Assembly (NCBI GenBank): GCA_963580455.1
Contig: OY756960.1
Span: forward strand, 22,875,238-22,939,237
Reading direction: 5' to 3'
Source: Euonymus europaeus
Lineage: Eukaryota; Streptophyta; Magnoliopsida; Celastrales; Celastraceae
Length of the DNA: 64,000 nt
The notes under the pieces were generated by a model that saw nothing but the letters and a program-made list of their open reading frames with translations, was not told the DNA's origin and searched no databases. Each line of letters opens with the position of its first letter. The first letter of the stretch is position 1. Below are positions 59,848 to 64,000 of this stretch, in pieces. The position numbers and the translations under genes are program-made.

Positions 59848-60456
59848 ATTTAACATCTATGACATACAACATCTTTTCTCTTGGTACAGGAAAGTCTACA
59901 TAAGACATGGAAAACAACCAAAACACTGAGTTGCAACCTGGAAACAAAACATCTGGATGATCTAAAAAATTCAGAGAAATCAATATCAGGACTCTTATCT
60001 CTTAATCCAATTACTGGTGAGGTAAAAAATTGCATTTCACTTTTCTTTCGTCACAGTTACATTTTCATCATTAACTTTTTCGTCAACCTATTACTACTTT
60101 GATTTTTGCTGGCCTTCTGACTTCCAAATGAATGTTTCTTGTGTTTTTTGCGTATTCAAAAACTGCTTTCGTCCCACATCTCAGAGCGCTTTTATCTGAA
60201 ATGAGTTGCCTTATTAAACACTAGAATCGAAAATTGATTTTAGTAGATATTTGAGCAATATTCTATATCTTTACTACCAGTTTTTAAGATTTGGCTTGCC
60301 TTTGTTGGCAGGATTATTGTCTAAACTGAATGGAAATCCCTGAAAGTGGCAATACTTGGTGCCTAGGAATACTTTTTTGTTGTGCATTTTTGCCTAGCAT
60401 TTTTGGGTTTTGGATACACAGAGAGGTGCTAGAAAGCATCATTAGCTTCATTTATG

Positions 60457-60765
60457 GATTACAAGATAATAGAAAAAGCTACCAGCAATTGTAGAAATCG
60501 TAACGTGCTAGGAGAGGGTGGACTTCGATGATTTTACAAAGCCAAACTGGTAAATAGTAAGCTTGCAGCAGTCAAGAAACAATACTATGTTGGTCAACAC
60601 CCAGACAGAGAGTTTGAGGTACAACTTTTTAATCGACTTCTCTGTGTTATTCATTGTTTATATAGGATTCTATGGTATTTTATTATTTGTATTGGTCTCC
60701 AAATTTTCAATTTCAAATTCCAGAATGAGGTGGATTTTCTGAGTGGAATTCAACATCCTAATAAA
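60457..60765 (+). pseudogene. Captured receptor-like kinase fragment in the Helitron
   Basis: Exon 60457-60618 reads DYKIIEKATSNCRNRNVLGE then GGLR, a TGA stop, and FYKAKLVNSKLAAVKK to PDREFE. A GT donor follows, and after CAG the next exon (60724-60765) reads NEVDFLSGIQHPNK. This is the glycine-rich loop and catalytic-Lys region of a receptor-like kinase of the At1g80640 kind (family form NVLGEGGFG, AVKK, REFENEVD). The stop falls in the glycine loop. The fragment lies between RepHel and the Helitron 3' end, on the same strand. Confidence 0.85.
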
Positions 60766-61326
60766 AGTGAAAAAAGATCTCTTGAGACATTAACATGGTA
60801 AGACGCTCATGTCTTAGTTTTATATTTTTTATGCTCATCAAGTACTTGCCATGCAATGAGGCCCTTGCCTCAGTTAATTGCCTCATTTAGCCTTCTTGGT
60901 AGCTGGAAATTGAAGGATAGAATAATTAGTGTACATAATTTTTTTTTAATATACAGTAATACAGATGGCCAAGTGCAGTCAAGGTGATACAACATTCATA
61001 ATTCTCCTGCGGCTCATTTCTTGAGAGAATAAAATATTTGTACAGAGCTGTGAATGAAAATGATTTGAGATATTGAGATGTGAAAGACAGGAAAATGAGT
61101 AGGATCTCGATGTTTTCATGTCTGAACTAGGATTAATTTGTAAGACCAGATCATCTCAGTCCGGACTAAATGTTTCTCCATCTTACCTCTTGAAATTCTA
61201 CCAGTGCCAAAACACAGCCTGCTAAACAGCATATGTATTTGCACATCTGAGAACTGTCAGTTTGTGTATTTTCTTTTCATATTAGGAAAAATATTCATGC
61301 ATGTCCCGAGCATTAGTAATCTGACA

Positions 61327-61354
61327 CTGCTGCAACGCAGCGGGTCTACGCTAG
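61327..61354 (+). other. Helitron 3' terminal hairpin and CTAG end
   Basis: A 7-bp stem (61327-61333 with 61337-61343, including one G-T pair) closes an AAC loop. It is followed after about seven nucleotides by CTAG, with T next. This matches the transposition terminator of plant Helitrons. Confidence 0.85.
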
Positions 61355-61884
61355 TATATATATATATGTATATATGTATGTATGTATGTTTTTGGTTTAA
61401 AAGGATTCAAATGAATTGTTCTATAGCTTATTTATTAAAATTCTCTACGTATTGTCTCATGGTATAATTAAGGAGTGGTACTGTTCTTATGTTAATGCAA
61501 GCAGATGCTGCAGAATGCTTGGGCTGATTCATTGTAATGGGCCGCCTTTCGGATTTGTTTATGATAGACAACGACCACTTGCATGTAGATTGGGCTTAGC
61601 CCATCTTCCTAGGGCCTGCCCAAACATGGTTTGGGGAGGGGGATTTGTGCACCCCTAATTATAGTCCCACACATTTTGTAGTTTGTACCATTTTGGTGCA
61701 TTGAAAAAAAAAAAAATTTGAAAAATTATAAATTTGTTATTTTTAACATGAGAATCAAATGATATTTTTTGCAAAACATAAATCAAATTCATCACGATCG
61801 AAAATCGAATGTTTCAACTCGCCCACAATTGTACAGAATTGATAGATGTGAACATTACGTGCATTGAGAAAAGCACTTTATAGT
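61355..61884. other. Intergenic DNA, no gene seen
   Basis: A TATG microsatellite follows the Helitron end. Near 61640-61656 the sequence GATTTGTGCACCCCTAA resembles one end of the MITE at 6005-6440, but the other end is not evident. The last part is the 3' region of the BAHD gene. Confidence 0.5.
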
Positions 61885-63210
61885 TTATAGAGCACTCGGA
61901 TTAAGCGAGGCTAAAGAAAGTAGTTCCTCATCATGTTCTAACAGCGGCATCGCTTGTTCATCCAATGTCACCCATGCTTCCACTCCTTTGTTATCTCTTG
62001 CGTCCATAAAATGGATCATATGCGCAGGCACCGGTTGGGCCATACCCGCAAACGGAATCCATAAAGGCTTTCCCCACCCATAATCCACTTCATAAAGCCC
62101 AAGGTTGCACCAGCTATTGATCACCAGTTGTTCCATTCCCTCAGATACAGACTTCAAAAATAATTCACGAATCTCTTTCATGGCGCAACAAAGATTCCCC
62201 AATCCTTCGTCACCTTCAAAGCTCTTCACAAGGTCACCGTCGATTGCCAAAACAGCTTCCCTCATCTGACGGACTAAATCGCACAACTCTATTTCCTCAC
62301 CGTCTGATTCTGATATCATGGCCGCTAAAATCACAAAATTTCCGGCTACAGTTTCTGGGTATTCTGGGACAGCCCTTCGTCGCAGATTCACTGTATTTGT
62401 CACCAAAGCTGGTTTCTGGGTGCCTGATTTTACCTTCAATGCAGACATTATGCGTTTGAAAAGGAATGCAGAGGCAACCTCTGTGCGAGTCGGGTTGGGC
62501 ACAGTCGAGCTTGCTGCTTTGGCTTTGAGATTGCTCAGGACTGATCCATCAAAAACAAATCTCTTTGTAACAGACATGCTATTTCTAATCAAGAGACTGG
62601 ATAAACCTCCAGTGGTTAGATCTTGTGGGTATGGATGGTTTTGGGGGAAAAATGATGAGGCGCTAAAATCTGGAGACAGAGCTCCTTCAATTGAATCTCG
62701 AGCAATAGTAGCCCAAGTTCTCATGAAAACACACAGGGCAGCTGCATCAAAAATCTTGTGCGACGCAAGAACACCGATTGCAATGCCACCGCAAGAAAAC
62801 AGAGTTTCTTGAATCATGAAAACATGAGATCCAGGAGTTATTTCTCTGTAAATGATCTGGTCTGGCAAAAAATTGGGGAATGCTGAGATAGTGGGGTGTT
62901 TGAGATAGTCACATAGATTGCAATTGATTCTGGCATTGATGTAACAGGCGCCTTCATCATTGCAATCAACGGAAAGATCGTCCTTGGCCTTTCCGGCTAG
63001 AGGGTAGTAAAGAGTGAGTATCTTTGACAGAGATTGTTTCAGCACTCGTGATGTTTCAGAGATGGAGGCTTGGTTTGGTGGATAAAAGAGAATTATGGGA
63101 AAGTATGAGGAGGGGACGAGTTGATCAAGGAGAGAGATTTTGTGGGTTTTGAGATGATGAATTGTTGAAGAAGGTTTGATGCATTCTCTGGATACAATCT
63201 CAACCTCCAT
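61885..63210 (-). CDS. BAHD acyltransferase (vinorine synthase-like clade)
   Basis: An intronless gene of 441 residues, normal for BAHD enzymes, which transfer acyl groups from CoA thioesters to alcohols or amines in the cytosol. The catalytic HXXXD motif is SHKIFDAAAL (His151, Asp155). The structural DFGWG motif appears as VDYGWGKPLW (376-380), with Tyr for Phe, as in several family members. LYYPLAGKAKDDLSVDCND and TRTEVASAFLF are typical of the clade that includes vinorine and stemmadenine acyltransferases. The start is the first Met, MEVEIVSRECIKPS, which fits the family. The substrate is not predictable. A fragment of a relative lies about 420 bp upstream. Confidence 0.93.
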   Translation of the reverse strand: MEVEIVSRECIKPSSTIHHLKTHKISLLDQLVPSSYFPIILFYPPNQASISETSRVLKQSLSKILTLYYPLAGKAKDDLSVDCNDEGACYINARINCNLCDYLKHPTISAFPNFLPDQIIYREITPGSHVFMIQETLFSCGGIAIGVLASHKIFDAAALCVFMRTWATIARDSIEGALSPDFSASSFFPQNHPYPQDLTTGGLSSLLIRNSMSVTKRFVFDGSVLSNLKAKAASSTVPNPTRTEVASAFLFKRIMSALKVKSGTQKPALVTNTVNLRRRAVPEYPETVAGNFVILAAMISESDGEEIELCDLVRQMREAVLAIDGDLVKSFEGDEGLGNLCCAMKEIRELFLKSVSEGMEQLVINSWCNLGLYEVDYGWGKPLWIPFAGMAQPVPAHMIHFMDARDNKGVEAWVTLDEQAMPLLEHDEELLSLASLNPSAL

Positions 63211-63628
63211 TGTTTTGGATTGCAGAGCTATAAGCTACACCATTATTCATTTATTCTGAACCAAATTCAGTCTATATACACATGTTGTGTAATAATAATA
63301 AAAAAAGCTAACGTAGATTTGCTGGCAAAACACACGTGCTACATACGATAGAGCACGCACAATTTGACTGACGACAGACTGAGCGGAGCATCCCTCATTG
63401 TGCTTTAGTTGCAATAAAAGCTAATCTATAATCGGTCAAATAGAGGGGGCGGATCGATCAAAAGTTTTGAAACAGAATCAACTATTGAGAGGATGCGCTG
63501 AATATATAGGAGCAAGTTATCAAGCAGACCTAGCTAGCTTTGAGAGTGAGAGGGACAGTGGAGCCCGATAGATAGTATTTGTTCCAACTCCTTAATCATC
63601 CGCTACTACCTGGCCTCTGTCTAGTATT

Positions 63629-63685
63629 ATCATTAGCAAGCCCCCTTCGTCATTACAATCGATGGAAATATTGTTTCTGATAGAG
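63629..63685 (-). pseudogene. Fragment of a second BAHD gene
   Basis: Read on the minus strand it gives IRNNISIDCNDEGG, matching the BAHD segment KDDLSVDCNDEGA of the neighbouring gene and clade consensus forms such as KDNLSIDCNDEG. No similarity continues on either side. It is a short relic of a tandem copy. Confidence 0.6.
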
Positions 63686-63789
63686 AATATTTCCACACGT
63701 ATTAGGTTTCGTGATGTGCAGCTGCTGTGCGCTCCTTCTTCAAGAATGGTTTCGTAACATTGTTTAAGTCATTTTCTTGGTCTTGGGCT

Positions 63790-64000
63790 TTTATTCAAGA
63801 CTTAGTCAGGAAGCCTATCTTGGAGTTTCCAAATCATAAAGTAGTTCTCTTAAATTCTTTTGTATTTCAAATATATTATTTTATAACGAGTCAAATCATT
63901 TGACCGTTGTATGACTATATATACTATTGTATTATGCCCGTTGAGCCTCAATTGAAAATATACTGTTATTTTCAATTTCTCTCCTTCACCTCTATTCTTC
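63790..64000 (+). mobile_element. LTR-like sequence running off the window
   Basis: The stretch AAATATATTATTTTATAACG, a TATA box (CTATATATACTATTG), and a TTATTTTCAATTTCTCTCC tail have the look of a Copia-type LTR promoter and R region. The left edge is not defined and the right part is outside the window, so this is a style-based call. Confidence 0.4.

Larger units (their letters stand above)
47137..61354 (+). mobile_element. Helitron, 14.2 kb, with complete RepHel gene and captured gene fragments
   Basis: The 5' end is TCTATACTTATATATATAGA at 47137, preceded by A. The 3' end is CTAG at 61351-61354, followed by T, as expected for insertion between A and T without target duplication. A hairpin (stem GCTGC/GCAGC, loop AAC, extended by a G-T and a C-G pair) lies 10-11 nt before the CTAG. 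An open RepHel ORF is at 55279-59847. The first 8 kb is noncoding with internal duplications. The 5' end is less certain than the 3' end. Confidence 0.85.

Noticed and set aside
1..64000. CRISPR arrays, bacterial operons or organellar DNA
   Set aside because: No spaced direct repeats of CRISPR type, and the genes are spliced nuclear plant genes.

Overview
The window is nuclear DNA of a dicot plant. Genes have spliced GT-AG introns, intergenic DNA is AT-rich with many microsatellites and MITEs, and the genes include HY5, OCP3, DUF247, type I MADS, BAHD and TSO1-like families. The species cannot be fixed from the sequence; a woody rosid is my guess. As I remember the Arabidopsis map, OCP3 and HY5 are neighbours (At5g11270/At5g11260), with a closely related sugar-phosphate translocator (At5g11230) and a DUF247 gene nearby. 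The central block here (DUF247, OCP3-like pseudogene, HY5, translocator) therefore looks like a conserved chromosomal segment that transposons have opened up.

Layout. 1-4149 (-): TSO1/tesmin-like CXC protein, cut by the left edge of the window. 4150-9139: intergenic with MITEs. 9140-9739 (+): three-finger RanBP2-type zinc finger protein. 13194-24266 (+): DUF247 gene whose first intron holds a 9.6-kb Mutator-like element (13329-22920). That element has a 9-bp target duplication, an open FAR1-type transposase gene (-) and an open ULP1-like protease gene (+). 24523-25515 (-): type I MADS gene, tail-to-tail with DUF247. 26605-28281 (+): OCP3-like pseudogene. 28619-28875: candidate solo LTR. 30495-30704: short MAPK-substrate-like ORF. 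31541-33391: fold-back element just upstream of HY5 (33864-35421, +). 37492-38529 (-): TPT-family translocator. 42145-46719 (-): tandem L-type lectin cluster of two intact genes around one broken copy. 47137-61354: a 14.2-kb Helitron with a complete RepHel ORF and pieces of an MCM5-like gene and a receptor-like kinase. 61885-63210 (-): BAHD acyltransferase, with a fragment of a relative and an LTR-like sequence up to the right edge.

The most notable content is two large, apparently complete and possibly autonomous DNA transposons of different classes: a Kaonashi-type MULE carrying a protease, sitting in a host intron, and a gene-capturing Helitron. Both have recognisable ends and open reading frames. 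All exon-intron models were derived by hand from splice signals, phase and protein similarity known to me; no alignment or database search was run.
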